Assembly: GCF_040195635.1 (NCBI RefSeq)
Contig: NZ_JBEFTX010000001.1
Location: 620,001-684,000, forward strand
Direction: 5' to 3'
Source of the DNA: Thermasporomyces sp040195635
Lineage (GTDB): Bacteria; Actinomycetota; Actinomycetes; Propionibacteriales; Actinopolymorphaceae
DNA: 64,000 nucleotides
The notes under the pieces were generated by a model that did no database searches, had not been told where the DNA came from, and saw only the letters and a list, made by a program, of their open reading frames with translations. A program made the position numbers and the translations under genes. The stretch's first letter is position 1. Each line of letters begins with the position of its first letter. Below, piece by piece: positions 49,510-58,299 of this stretch.

Positions 49510-49538
49510 GTGACCGGCCGGCGAACCACAACTAGGCT
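49510..49538 (+). promoter_or_regulatory. CocE/NonD gene promoter
   Basis: GTGACC at 49510-49515 and TAGGCT at 49533-49538 with a 17-bp spacer. The GTG start at 49547 is 8 nt further on, suggesting a near-leaderless transcript. Confidence 0.55.
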
Positions 49539-49546
49539 CCACGAGC

Positions 49547-51178
49547 GTGGGAGATACCTCGCGCCTCACCTGTCTCGACACCACCGTGACGATGCCCGAC
49601 GGCATCCCGCTCGCGACCGACGTGATCGTCGCCGACGACGGCGAGCCCCACCCGGTCCTGCTGATGCGGACGCCGTACGGAAGGGCATCGGTCCGCGGCA
49701 ACCATGACGCCATCGGCATGGCCCGGCTGGGTTGGGCCGTCGTCACCCAGGACGTACGCGGCCGCTGGGACTCCCCCGGCACCTTCGCGCCGTTTCGCAG
49801 CGAACGCCTCGACGGTGCCGCGGCCGTCGCCTGGTGTGCGTCCCAGCCGTGGTCCAACGGCGCCGTCGCCATGGCCGGCGGTTCGTACAACGGCTTCACC
49901 CAGTGGCTGGCCGCCGCCGAACGCCCGGCAGCCTTGCGGGTCATCGTGCCCGCCGTCGCCGGGCCGACCGTTCGGGATGCGGTGTACGAAGGCGGCGCCC
50001 TCCAGCTGGGCGTCTTCTCCGCCTGGACCCTCGGCATCGGCGCGGTCGGCGGCAGCTACGACGCCGAGCTGGTGAAGGCGGCGATCGCGGACCTCGACAC
50101 CTGGCCGGGCGTCTTGAGGTCGGGCGTCGAGAACACCACCCTGCCCCGGATCAGCGCCGACTGGAACCGGTGGCTCGACCCGGACGACGCGGAGCTCTGG
50201 GATCCCCTCGACGCGGCCCCCGCACTGCGCGACGGACAGGGCGCCGGTACCCAGCCGGTCGGTCCACAGCCGGCCGGATACCACCTGGCCGGGTGGCACG
50301 ACCTGTTCTGTGACGCCACGATCGGCGGCTACACCCTCCTCACCGGGCCGGACGTCGACGAGTCCGTACGTCGCCGACAGCGCCTCGTCGTCGGGCCGTG
50401 GTCCCACGCCAGCCTGCTCCGGCGTACGACCGGACGACTCGACTTCGGAGTCGCCGCACAGGGCGACTTCAACGGCATCGCGGAGGAACAGCTCGCGTTC
50501 CTGACCGCGGGAATCGCCGACCGGGACGTGCCTGCCGGAGTGCGGGTCTTCGTCATGGGAGCCAACCGCTGGCTCGACCTTCCCGACTGGCCTCCCCAGA
50601 CCACGCCCACGCCGCTGTTCCTTGCCGGCGATGACGCCCTCGCGTGGGAGCCGCCGCAGGAGGCCGGTGCCGACCACTACCGTCACGACCCTGGGGATCC
50701 GGTGCCGACCGGCGGTGGGCGCACCCTCCATCCGGTGCTGCCCGAGGCTGGACCGCTCGACCAGTGGGACATCGAGGAACGCCCGGACGTCCTCGTCTAC
50801 ACGACCGGACCCCTCGAGCGCGACCTCACCATCATTGGCCAGGTCCGCGCGCACGTGACCTTCGCCTCGACCGCCGATGTGGCCGACGTCACCGTCAAGC
50901 TGGTCGACCTCCACCTCGACGGGCGGGCGATGCTGGTGGTGGACTCGATCCGACGAGTACGCACGGCGCCGGGTCGACCGGGCGAGGTCGAGATCGAGGT
51001 CGGCGCGACCGCCATGACCTTCGCCGCGGGGCACCGGATCCGGGTCGAGATCGCATCCTCGAACTATCCGCGCTTCGACCTCTCGCCCGCAGCCGAGCAG
51101 ACCGTCCACCGGGGCGGCCGCGCGGAGTCCCGCATCGTCCTGCCCGTCCACCACACCGTCGAGGCGGTACGCACCTGA
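49547..51178 (+). CDS. CocE/NonD-family hydrolase (X-Pro dipeptidyl-peptidase-like)
   Basis: A 543-residue alpha/beta hydrolase of the CocE/NonD family. The N-terminal part has 'VTMPDGIPLATDVIVADD', 'PVLLMRTPYGRA', 'GWAVVTQDVRGRWDSPGTF' and the nucleophile elbow 'AVAMAGGSYNGFTQWLAA' with Ser near residue 113. 'AGWHDLFCDATIGGY' carries an acid residue and 'VGPWSHAS' the catalytic His. The C-terminal beta-sandwich (jelly-roll) domain begins near 'RPDVLVYTTGPLERDLTIIG'. It is probably an esterase or aminopeptidase acting on unknown acyl substrates. A TAGGCT -10 lies 8 nt before the GTG. Confidence 0.87.
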   Translation: MGDTSRLTCLDTTVTMPDGIPLATDVIVADDGEPHPVLLMRTPYGRASVRGNHDAIGMARLGWAVVTQDVRGRWDSPGTFAPFRSERLDGAAAVAWCASQPWSNGAVAMAGGSYNGFTQWLAAAERPAALRVIVPAVAGPTVRDAVYEGGALQLGVFSAWTLGIGAVGGSYDAELVKAAIADLDTWPGVLRSGVENTTLPRISADWNRWLDPDDAELWDPLDAAPALRDGQGAGTQPVGPQPAGYHLAGWHDLFCDATIGGYTLLTGPDVDESVRRRQRLVVGPWSHASLLRRTTGRLDFGVAAQGDFNGIAEEQLAFLTAGIADRDVPAGVRVFVMGANRWLDLPDWPPQTTPTPLFLAGDDALAWEPPQEAGADHYRHDPGDPVPTGGGRTLHPVLPEAGPLDQWDIEERPDVLVYTTGPLERDLTIIGQVRAHVTFASTADVADVTVKLVDLHLDGRAMLVVDSIRRVRTAPGRPGEVEIEVGATAMTFAAGHRIRVEIASSNYPRFDLSPAAEQTVHRGGRAESRIVLPVHHTVEAVRT

Positions 51179-51313
51179 CGGCCCTGCCCGTGCCGGGAAG
51201 CCGGCGCAGGAGCGGGACCTGACCGCCGTCGCAGTGGGGCAACTCACTGTCACAGGCGAGGCCGTTCGCACGTCGTTCAGGCGTACGGTTGCAGCAGAGG
51301 TGGAGGAGACGCG

Positions 51314-51643
51314 ATGCGGCAGAAGGTGCGCAAACCGACCTTCCGGGTCACGACGGCACCAAAGAGTCTGAAAGCGGACGTACGTTCCCGTGAGGTGCGT
51401 TATCTGCTGTCCATGGGAGTGCGGACAGTGTGCTTCGTCATGGCGTTCGTCACGCAGGGCACACTGCGGTGGCTGCTCATCGTGGCGGCCTTCATCCTGC
51501 CCTATATCGCTGTGGTGATTGCGAATGCGGGCCGTGAGCGGCGTACCGACAGCATGCCGGCGTACGTCCCCGACCACCCTCGCGAACTACCGGCTGGATC
51601 CGATCATCCAAGCCGACCGCAAAATACCCGGGGAGCCGTCTAG
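51314..51643 (+). CDS. DUF3099 small membrane protein
   Basis: A 109-residue protein. Two membrane helices ('VRYLLSMGVRTVCFVMAFVT', 'LRWLLIVAAFILPYIAVVIA') are followed by a Pro/Arg-rich tail, which matches DUF3099 proteins of actinobacteria. Function is unknown. The family commonly lies near moaA- and SURF1-type genes, as here. The ATG at 51314 follows GGTGGAGGAGACGCG. A strong hairpin downstream (51713-51752) probably ends the transcript. Confidence 0.75.
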   Translation: MRQKVRKPTFRVTTAPKSLKADVRSREVRYLLSMGVRTVCFVMAFVTQGTLRWLLIVAAFILPYIAVVIANAGRERRTDSMPAYVPDHPRELPAGSDHPSRPQNTRGAV

Positions 51644-51712
51644 ACCTGGCGGGACGTTCGTGCCAAACTCATGTCTGCGCGCTCCGCTTCCCCCGTCGGA
51701 GTGCGACGTGAT

Positions 51713-51752
51713 GCGATGCCGGGCGGCTTCCCCCGTGGCTGCCCGGCATCGC
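51713..51752 (+). terminator. 15-bp stem terminator
   Basis: GCGATGCCGGGC at 51713-51724 pairs exactly with 51741-51752, and three more pairs extend the stem toward a 10-nt loop. TTCTTGTT follows. It lies after the DUF3099 gene. Confidence 0.7.
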
Positions 51753-51902
51753 TTCTTGTTATCTGGCGACATTCTCGCCGTCACAGGGCGTACGCAAACC
51801 ACCGGACTTCCCCCACTGCACCGTTACTCTTCGAAGTCCCCCTCGTGCGTAACGCGTCACCACGGCCTGGATGAGCTGGGCGAGCCTGGTTGAGGGAGAG
51901 CC

Positions 51903-52145
51903 ATGACCGACGACTTCCGCCCCGACCAGGCGATCTGTTCGGCGAAGGGTTGCAACAATCCGGCCACATGGGCACTTCGCTGGAACAATCCGAAGATCCA
52001 CCCGCCGCAGCGACGCAAGACCTGGGTGGCCTGTGACGCTCACCGGAGCTCTCTCGCGGACTTTCTCAGCGCGCGGGGGTTCCTCCGCGAGATCGAACCC
52101 TTCGAAGGCACGGACCCGCCGGGCGGTGCCGCAGGCAAGAGCTAG
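51903..52145 (+). CDS. Small conserved Cys-containing actinobacterial protein
   Basis: An 80-residue protein: QAICSAKGCNNPATWALRW, 'NPKIHPPQRRKTWVACDAHR' and 'LSARGFLREIEPF'. The Cys pair (C12/C17) and C44-x-x-H47 could bind a metal, which is inference. Proteins with this pattern (C-x-x-x-x-C, W-N-N-P-K, R-K-T-W-x-x-C-x-x-H) occur next to SURF1- and DUF3099-type genes in Streptomyces. GGGAGAG is 3 nt before the ATG. It converges on moaA. Confidence 0.7.
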   Translation: MTDDFRPDQAICSAKGCNNPATWALRWNNPKIHPPQRRKTWVACDAHRSSLADFLSARGFLREIEPFEGTDPPGGAAGKS

Positions 52146-52202
52146 CGGCTCTCCGAACCAGCTCTCGTCTCGGGCGAAACCACGGTCAGCGCGGCCCGCT
52201 GG

Positions 52203-53201
52203 CTATCCGCCGATCGCGGACATCGGCCTGGTCGGCTGCAGGAACGTCGGGTCGTCGATCCCGTGTCCTGGTTGCTTCGTCGCGACCGCCGCTCGCCAAC
52301 GCCGGGCCAACTCCTCGTCGCCCGCACCACCGCGCAGCGCACCGCGCAGGTCGGACTCCTCGCGGGCGAACAGGCAGTTGCGAACCTGCCCGTCGGCGGT
52401 GAGTCGCACCCGGTCGCAGTCACCGCAGAACGGCCGCGTCACCGACGCGATGATCCCGACCCGCGCCGGTCCACCGTCGACGACGAACGACTCCGCCGGA
52501 GCGCTCCCCCGCCGGCTGCGGTCGTCAGGTCGCAGGTCGAAGTGGCTCTGCAACCCGGCCAGGATCTCGTCCGCCGTCACCATCGTGTCGCGGTTCCAGC
52601 GGTGTTGGGCGTCGAGGGGCATCTGCTCGATGAACCGGAGCTCGTAACCACGCTCGAGGCACCAGGCCAGCAGGTCCGGCCCCTCGTGGTCGTTGAGGCC
52701 ACGGATGAGGACGGCGTTGACCTTCACCGGCGTGAGCCCGGCCGTCTCCGCCGCTGCCAGGCCGGCGACGACATCGGACCATCGGTCGCGGCGGGTGAGC
52801 TCGTGGAACGCCGGAGCGCTCAACGTGTCCAACGAGACGTTCACCCGGTCCAGACCAGCCTGCCGAAGTGGCGTCGCGAGCCGGGTGAGACCGATGCCGT
52901 TGGTCGTGAGGGACATCTCGGGGCGCGGACTCAGCTCTCCGGTGCGCCGGACGATATCGACGAGCCCACGGCGGATCAGCGGCTCGCCACCGGTGAACCG
53001 CACCTCCCGGACCCCGAGCAGTCGGACCGCCACCGCGATCAGGCGTACGACCTCGTCGTCGGTCAGTACCTCGGGCGTCGGCAGCCAGGGCAGGCCCTCG
53101 GCCGGCATGCAGTAGTTGCACCGCAGATTGCAACGGTCGGTCAGTGAGACCCGGAGGTCGGTTGCCGCCCGCCCGTACCTGTCCACCAGTTCGCCTGCCA
53201 C
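52203..53201 (-). CDS. moaA: GTP 3',8-cyclase (molybdopterin biosynthesis)
   Basis: A 332-residue radical-SAM enzyme starting molybdenum-cofactor synthesis by cyclising GTP to (8S)-3',8-cyclo-GTP. The N-terminal [4Fe-4S] motif is 'DRCNLRCNYCMPAEG' (C-x-x-x-C-x-x-C), followed by 'VRFTGGEPLIRRGLVDIV', TTNGIGL and 'VNVSLDTL'. The C-terminal second cluster is 'FCGDCDRVRLTADGQVRNCL'. MoaA usually ends in G-G, as here (SAIGG). I chose the GTG at 53201 because a TACGCT -10 lies 6 nt upstream. No moaC is in the window. Confidence 0.93.
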   Translation of the reverse strand: MAGELVDRYGRAATDLRVSLTDRCNLRCNYCMPAEGLPWLPTPEVLTDDEVVRLIAVAVRLLGVREVRFTGGEPLIRRGLVDIVRRTGELSPRPEMSLTTNGIGLTRLATPLRQAGLDRVNVSLDTLSAPAFHELTRRDRWSDVVAGLAAAETAGLTPVKVNAVLIRGLNDHEGPDLLAWCLERGYELRFIEQMPLDAQHRWNRDTMVTADEILAGLQSHFDLRPDDRSRRGSAPAESFVVDGGPARVGIIASVTRPFCGDCDRVRLTADGQVRNCLFAREESDLRGALRGGAGDEELARRWRAAVATKQPGHGIDDPTFLQPTRPMSAIGG

Positions 53202-53207
53202 CCGCCA

Positions 53208-53213
53208 AGCGTA
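53208..53213 (-). promoter_or_regulatory. -10 element TACGCT, leaderless moaA
   Basis: TACGCT on the minus strand ends 6 nt before the moaA GTG at 53201. Confidence 0.5.
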
Positions 53214-53293
53214 GGCGGACACCGCAACCCGGGGCGACACGCCGCTCGGTACCGAGTGGACACCCCACAGGCACGGCGGGCGGAGCGCTCGGT

Positions 53294-53299
53294 TAGCGT
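53294..53299 (+). promoter_or_regulatory. -10 element TAGCGT, near-leaderless SURF1 gene
   Basis: TAGCGT ends 8 nt before the GTG of the SURF1 gene at 53308. This and the moaA promoter are divergent within about 100 nt. Confidence 0.5.
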
Positions 53300-53307
53300 C
53301 GCGAGAC

Positions 53308-54114
53308 GTGTACCGCTTCCTGCTGCGCCCGCGCTGGATCGCCCTGGTGATCATCGTCGCGCTGCTGGTCGCCGTGTTCGTCCAGCTGGGGCGCTGGCAG
53401 CTGCACCGGCTCGATGATCGGCGGGCACACAACGCGGTCATCACGACCAACAGCTCCGCGGCGGCGAAGCCGCTCGACACCGTGCTCGCCCCCGGTCGGC
53501 CGGTGGCAGCTGGGCAGGAGTGGACGCGCGTGAGCGCGCGAGGACGGTACGACGGTTCGCACCAGATTCTGGTCCGCTACCGGTCTCAGGGGGGCGAGCC
53601 CGGGTTCAACGTCCTCTCCCCTCTCGTCACCTCCCGAGGCGCCGCCGTCCTCGTCAACCGTGGTTGGGTCCCGCGCACCGCGTCGGTGCAGGCACCTGAG
53701 CCGCCGGCGGTCCCGAGCGGCGAGGTGCGCGTGCTCGGCCGGGTGCGCCCCTCCGAGGCGGCCGATCCGGGCACCGGCGCTCCACGAGACGGTCAGGTGC
53801 GTTTCATCGACGTCGAGCAGATCGCCGCGCACCTGCCGTACCCGGTCGTCGGTGGCTATCTGGAGCTGATCGAGCCGCCCGGTGCCGGCCAGGCGTCCGG
53901 ATCGTCCCCGCGGGTGCTCCCCCCGCCGGAACTGTCCGAAGGGCCGCACCTGGCCTACGCGGTGCAGTGGTTCCTGTTCGCACTGATCGCGGTCCTCGGG
54001 GTGGGCTTTCTCGCGTACGACGAAGCCCACGACGGGCGGCTGCGCACCCGGATCCGTACCGCCGAGCGCGGCCCACGCCCGGTCCCCGCAGGTGACCGCA
54101 GCCGCCCGGAATGA
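53308..54114 (+). CDS. SURF1-family cytochrome oxidase assembly protein
   Basis: A 268-residue SURF1-like protein that would help assemble cytochrome c oxidase. An N-terminal membrane helix (IALVIIVALLVAVFVQLGRWQLHRL) leads to the SURF1 W-Q-L-x-R-x segment, then 'EWTRVSARGRYDGSHQILVR', 'RGAAVLVNRGWVPR' (the family's N-R-G-W-V/I-P) and a C-terminal helix 'HLAYAVQWFLFALIAVLGVGF' (H-x-x-Y-A-x-Q-W-F). These are the two-helix hallmarks. The C-terminal tail is basic. The start is the GTG at 53308. Confidence 0.9.
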   Translation: MYRFLLRPRWIALVIIVALLVAVFVQLGRWQLHRLDDRRAHNAVITTNSSAAAKPLDTVLAPGRPVAAGQEWTRVSARGRYDGSHQILVRYRSQGGEPGFNVLSPLVTSRGAAVLVNRGWVPRTASVQAPEPPAVPSGEVRVLGRVRPSEAADPGTGAPRDGQVRFIDVEQIAAHLPYPVVGGYLELIEPPGAGQASGSSPRVLPPPELSEGPHLAYAVQWFLFALIAVLGVGFLAYDEAHDGRLRTRIRTAERGPRPVPAGDRSRPE

Positions 54115-54136
54115 TCAACCCACACCCGCCCGCGAT

Positions 54137-56881
54137 TCACGTACGGGTCGACGTGGCGAGGTGGTGAGCCGCCTGCGCGAGGGCTTGATCGAGCCGGTTC
54201 ACCTCCCGACCACCCGCGTGCGCGATGCGGCCGACCCCGCCAGCGCCACCACCGATCGTGCGTCCCGCGGGCCGCAGGAGGTCCCGGGCCGGAGCGGTCA
54301 GCTGTTCCATCGCGGAATTGATCCCCAGAACCAGCTGCGCCTTGCCGTCCCGCACCATCCCGAGCACCGCACCACCAGGACGCCCGGACGGGCAGTACGC
54401 GAGGACGCCGTCGACCAACGCCCGGATCTCCTCGCCCTGCTTGACGTCGTGACCGTCACGCACGCCCGGATCGTCCAGTCGTTCGGCCACGATCCACCGA
54501 CCACCGGCGTCGCGGCCCTTTCCGGCAAGGCGTTCAGCCAGCTTCGCCCGCTCGCGCTGCCGCACGTCAGCCAGCTCACCCTCGGCCCGCGCCAGTGCGT
54601 CAAGGCGACCTTGCAGGCGGCGCAGGATCTCGCCGGACCGCGGAACCCCAAGCAGGGCGGCGATCTGCTCGACCAGGACCCGCTCGTGGTCGCTGTACCG
54701 GAGCGCGTCGATCCCGGTCAACGCCTCGATCCGGCGTACGCCTGAACCGACCGACGTCTCCCCCACCAGACGGACCGGACCGGCCTGGCTGCCGTGGCCC
54801 ACATGGGTACCGCCGCAGAGCTCCCGGGAGAAGTTGCCGATGTCGACCACCCGCACAACCTCGCCGTACGTCTCGCCGAAGAGCGCGATCGCCCCCGCCT
54901 CCTGCGCCTCGGCACGGCTCGCCTGCCAGATACGGACCTCCGGATCGGAGAGCAGTCGCTGGTTCACCTCGTCCTGGATGCGCACGAGCGCGTCGGATTC
55001 GATCGGCGCGAAGTGGGTGACGTCGAAACGTAGCCTGCCGGGCGCGACGAGGGACCCGTGCTGGCGCGCGTGGTCGCCGAGCGTGTCGCGCAGCACCGCG
55101 TGCAGGACATGGGTCGCGCTGTGCGAGCGTGCGGTGGCCGACCGCCGGTCATCGTCCACGACCGCGTGCACAGACTGGCCGACGCGCAGCTCGCCACGAA
55201 CCACCTCCGCCCGGTGGACGTGAAGGTCGCCACCCGCACCGAGACCGGTGTCGACCACCCGCAGCTCGCTGCCGTCAGGCGTACGGATCACTCCGGCGTC
55301 GCCCACCTGCCCACCGGACTCGGCGTAGAACGGCGTCCGGTCCAGCACCACCTCGACGTGCTCACCCTCGAGCGCCGCCGGTACCTCGGTCCCGTCCCGG
55401 ACCAGCCCGATGATCGAGCCCTCCTCGGTGAGCCGGTCGTGGCCGACGAAGCGCGTCGCCCCGGTGCGGTCGAGAATGGTCCGGTACGCCTGCCCACGGC
55501 CACGGTCATCGCCCTGCGTACGCGCCTCGCCTCGCGCCCGCTGCGCACGTCGGCGCTGGTCGTCCATCAGCGCCTCGAACCGGTCCGTGTCCACCACCAA
55601 CCCGGCCTCGGCCGCGATCTCGGTGGTCAGGTCGACCGGAAAGCCGAACGTGTCATGGAGTTCGAACGCGGTACGCCCCGACAGCACGGGTCGCGCCGAC
55701 AGCACCGGCTGCGCCGGTGTCGTCGACGTGGAGCTCCGGCGCACCGCCTCCTCACGCGTACGCCGGATCGCGGTGTGGAGGAGCCGTGCACCCTGCGCGA
55801 GCGTCCGCCCGAATCCGTCCTCCTCGTGTCCCATCGCCTGCTCGACCAGGCCGCGGCGTTCGGTCAGCTCGGGCCAGACCTGACCGAGCTGGTCGACGAC
55901 GGTACCCGCGAGGTCGTGGAGGAACGGATGGTCCACTCCCAGCGCCTGACCGTGGCGGATGGCCCGGCGCAGCAGCCGACGGAGCACATAACCGCGTCCC
56001 TCGTTCGAGGGGAGTACGCCGTCCGCGAGCAGGAACGCGGCCGCCCGCACGTGGTCGACGACGATCCGCGCCGGACGGCGCTGACCCTCGGCACGGACGT
56101 CCGCCCCGGTGAGCTGACCGAGGCGCGCCATCACCGGCGCCATCACATCGATGTCGTGGATGGTGTCGACACCCTGCAGGACCATCGCGACCCGCTCCAG
56201 CCCGAGTCCCGACTCGAGACAGGGCCGCGGCAGGTCCCCGACGAACGGGATCGTGTTCTCGTCACCACCCTCACCGCGGAGGTAGCGCATGAAGACGAGG
56301 TTCCAGACCTCGAGGTACCGGTCGGTGTCGACCGCCGGTCCACCTTCGCGACCGTAGGCGGGACCCCTGTCGTAGAAGATCTCCGAACACGGACCGCACG
56401 GACCCGGACCGCCGGTGTCCCAGTAGTTCTCGGCGACGCCGAGCCGCTGGATGCGCTCGATCGGGATGCCGACGCGCCGCCACAGCTCGACGGCCTCGTC
56501 GTCCTCGCGGTAGACCGTCGCCCAGAGCCGCTCCGGCGCGAGGCCGAGTACGTCGGTCAGGAACTCGTACGCCCACGGCACCGCGATCGCCTTGCCGTAG
56601 TCGCCGAAGGAGAAGTTGCCGAGCATCTCGAAGAACGTCGAGTGCCGGTCGGTGGTGCCGATGTTGTCGATGTCGACCGTTCGTACGCACTTCTGCAGCG
56701 ACACCAGGCGGTCCTTCGGCGGCGAGGACTCGCCCAGGAAGTACGGCTTGAACTGCACCATGCCCGCGGTCGTGAGCAGGAGCGTCGGGTCGTCGGGCAC
56801 GAGCGAGGACGACGGCACCAGCTGGTGGCCGCGCTCGCGGAAGTAGTCGAGGAACAGTCGACGGATGTCAGGGGTACGCAC
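54137..56881 (-). CDS. alaS: Alanyl-tRNA synthetase, stand-alone copy
   Basis: A 914-residue, full-length AlaRS charging tRNA-Ala. The aminoacylation core has 'RTPDIRRLFLDYFRERGH', 'TTAGMVQFKPYFLGE', 'GTTDRHSTFFEMLGNFSFGDY' and 'SGLGLERVAMVLQG'. The editing domain keeps the zinc/hydrolysis histidines 'HSATHVLHAVL' and 'CGGTHVGHGSQAG', and the C-Ala domain with its G-G motif follows. GGAGG lies 6 nt before the GTG at 56881. The neighbours (SURF1, sirtuin) are not those usual for the main alaS locus, so this may be a second copy, to be confirmed genome-wide. Confidence 0.9.
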   Translation of the reverse strand: MRTPDIRRLFLDYFRERGHQLVPSSSLVPDDPTLLLTTAGMVQFKPYFLGESSPPKDRLVSLQKCVRTVDIDNIGTTDRHSTFFEMLGNFSFGDYGKAIAVPWAYEFLTDVLGLAPERLWATVYREDDEAVELWRRVGIPIERIQRLGVAENYWDTGGPGPCGPCSEIFYDRGPAYGREGGPAVDTDRYLEVWNLVFMRYLRGEGGDENTIPFVGDLPRPCLESGLGLERVAMVLQGVDTIHDIDVMAPVMARLGQLTGADVRAEGQRRPARIVVDHVRAAAFLLADGVLPSNEGRGYVLRRLLRRAIRHGQALGVDHPFLHDLAGTVVDQLGQVWPELTERRGLVEQAMGHEEDGFGRTLAQGARLLHTAIRRTREEAVRRSSTSTTPAQPVLSARPVLSGRTAFELHDTFGFPVDLTTEIAAEAGLVVDTDRFEALMDDQRRRAQRARGEARTQGDDRGRGQAYRTILDRTGATRFVGHDRLTEEGSIIGLVRDGTEVPAALEGEHVEVVLDRTPFYAESGGQVGDAGVIRTPDGSELRVVDTGLGAGGDLHVHRAEVVRGELRVGQSVHAVVDDDRRSATARSHSATHVLHAVLRDTLGDHARQHGSLVAPGRLRFDVTHFAPIESDALVRIQDEVNQRLLSDPEVRIWQASRAEAQEAGAIALFGETYGEVVRVVDIGNFSRELCGGTHVGHGSQAGPVRLVGETSVGSGVRRIEALTGIDALRYSDHERVLVEQIAALLGVPRSGEILRRLQGRLDALARAEGELADVRQRERAKLAERLAGKGRDAGGRWIVAERLDDPGVRDGHDVKQGEEIRALVDGVLAYCPSGRPGGAVLGMVRDGKAQLVLGINSAMEQLTAPARDLLRPAGRTIGGGAGGVGRIAHAGGREVNRLDQALAQAAHHLATSTRT

Positions 56882-57106
56882 GGGAGGCCTCCGGCGGATC
56901 GGGACGGCGGCGGTGCCTCAACAGCTGAGGGACCTGGCAGATCAGGGACCGGGTGATCTCACCCACGCCGAGCCGGACCGAGGGGCCGGACTGCGGACTC
57001 AGCTCATGCCGAAGACCCCAGCGCCCAGCTCGGCGCACCTAGCTCGCTGTCCCACGCGCGTCATGCCGCGACTTCTCCTCGCATACGTTCGTTCGACCCC
57101 ATTATG
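56882..57106 (-). promoter_or_regulatory. Long alaS leader with CATAAT -10
   Basis: CATAAT on the minus strand (57101-57106) is the best -10 upstream of alaS, implying a start near 57094 and a leader of over 200 nt. The leader has small hairpins (GGGTGA/TCACCC; CCTCA/TGAGG) and a potential 21-codon uORF with GGAGAA upstream, encoding MTRVGQRARCAELGAG. Neither is decisive. No T-box motif is convincing. The region 57107-57265 has no gene I can support. Confidence 0.4.
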
Positions 57107-57265
57107 GGCGCGCCGTTCAGGGCTCATCCACCGGGTTTCCCAGGGCGGGTTCGATGGACGGCAGACTGACCGGCCCGCAGCAGGCCGGCACCGAGCCCGA
57201 CCGAGCGGTAGTGGATCGCGAGCAGATGCTCCTGGCTCTTGCCGGAGTGCCAGCCGGAATGGTGG

Positions 57266-58078
57266 TCACGGTGCCTCTTGATCGTCTGGCGCCACTGGGA
57301 TCGGCGAGCCGGACGTCTCGGCGAGGCGTGGGAGCGCGTCGCCGATCGGTACGCGGACCACCGCCGCGGCGGCCGCATCATAGGGCGTCGGTTGGGCGTT
57401 GACGATGACGAGCTTCGCGCCCGCCGCGACCGCGACGTCGCACAGTCCGGCCGCCGGATGCACCTGCAACGACGTACCCACGGCCAGGAGGATTTCACAT
57501 GATGCCGCGGCGCGCGCCGCCTGCTCGAGCACCTCCCGATCCAGCGACTGCCCGAACGAGATCGTCGCCGACTTCTGGATACCGGCACACTCCAGGCACC
57601 GTGGGTCGGGCTCACCCGCCTCGACCCGCGCGAGTACGTCGGCCATCGGCGTACGCACCTCACACTCCAGGCAGACCGCCCACCAGACCGTGCCGTGGAG
57701 CTCGATCACGTTCTCCGAGCCGGCCCGCTGGTGCAGACCGTCGATGTTCTGGGTGACGAGCGTGCGGACGACGCCGGCGGACTCGAGCGCCGCCAGCGCC
57801 CGGTGGGCCGCGTTCGGCCGCGCGGTCCAGGCGGGGTGCTTCTGCCGCTGCCGCCAGGCTTCGATTCGTACGGCGGGATCGGACAGGTAGTCGGCCAGCG
57901 TCGACAGCCGCTCGGCACGGGGGTTGGTGGTCCACACTCCCGCCGGTCCGCGGAAGTCGGGAATTCCGGAATCCGTCGAGACACCCGCACCGGTGAGCAC
58001 CGTCACCGCCCGAGCTGAGCGAGCCGACCGCAGCCATCGCCCCACGCCTGCGAGGTCGACCACGTCGTCTCCAGACAT
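57266..58078 (-). CDS. Sir2-family NAD-dependent protein deacylase
   Basis: A 270-residue class I/II-like sirtuin that would remove acyl groups from lysines using NAD+. It has 'TVLTGAGVSTDSGIPDFRGPAGVW' (NAD-binding G-A-G-x-S and D-F-R), 'LVTQNIDGLHQRAG' (T-Q-N-x-D), catalytic His in 'VIELHGTVWWAVCLEC', zinc Cys pairs C-L-E-C and C-L-E-C, and 'ILLAVGTSLQVHPAAG'. The ATG at 58078 follows TACGGT by 7 nt, indicating a leaderless mRNA. It is divergent from the SDR gene at 58300. Confidence 0.9.
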   Translation of the reverse strand: MSGDDVVDLAGVGRWLRSARSARAVTVLTGAGVSTDSGIPDFRGPAGVWTTNPRAERLSTLADYLSDPAVRIEAWRQRQKHPAWTARPNAAHRALAALESAGVVRTLVTQNIDGLHQRAGSENVIELHGTVWWAVCLECEVRTPMADVLARVEAGEPDPRCLECAGIQKSATISFGQSLDREVLEQAARAAASCEILLAVGTSLQVHPAAGLCDVAVAAGAKLVIVNAQPTPYDAAAAAVVRVPIGDALPRLAETSGSPIPVAPDDQEAP

Positions 58079-58085
58079 GCCTCCG

Positions 58086-58091
58086 ACCGTA
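58086..58091 (-). promoter_or_regulatory. -10 element TACGGT, leaderless sirtuin gene
   Basis: TACGGT on the minus strand ends 7 nt before the sirtuin ATG at 58078. Confidence 0.5.
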
Positions 58092-58142
58092 CGCTCACGC
58101 CGTCGCGGGCCGGTCGGCTTGGCCGCCGGTGGACGGGCAGCC

Positions 58143-58184
58143 CGGCCCAGCGACCGGCCCAGCGACCGGCCCAGCGACCGGCCC
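58143..58184. repeat. 12-bp tandem repeat in divergent intergenic region
   Basis: CGGCCCAGCGAC occurs three times in tandem (58143-58178), followed by a half unit, between the sirtuin and SDR genes. Confidence 0.75.
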
Positions 58185-58299
58185 TGTGTGCGGAACGTGA
58201 TCATGATGCGGGAAGGTGCACCTGGATGCCCCAAATTTCGCCGGACACTTACAGTTTCTGCATGCAATGCGTGACCACCATGAGGCAGGATGATGCACC

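Noticed and set aside
55058..56956. 632-codon plus-strand frame opposite alaS
   Set aside because: Shadow of a conserved AlaRS.
56882..57106. T-box riboswitch upstream of alaS
   Set aside because: The nearest match to the T-box bulge is AGGCACCGC rather than UGGN with an Ala-compatible N, and no stem I specifier loop is recognisable.
57124..57265. Possible 50-codon ORF downstream of the sirtuin gene (minus strand)
   Set aside because: A GTG with a weak ribosome binding site exists, but third-position GC is low for its frame and no motif is visible.
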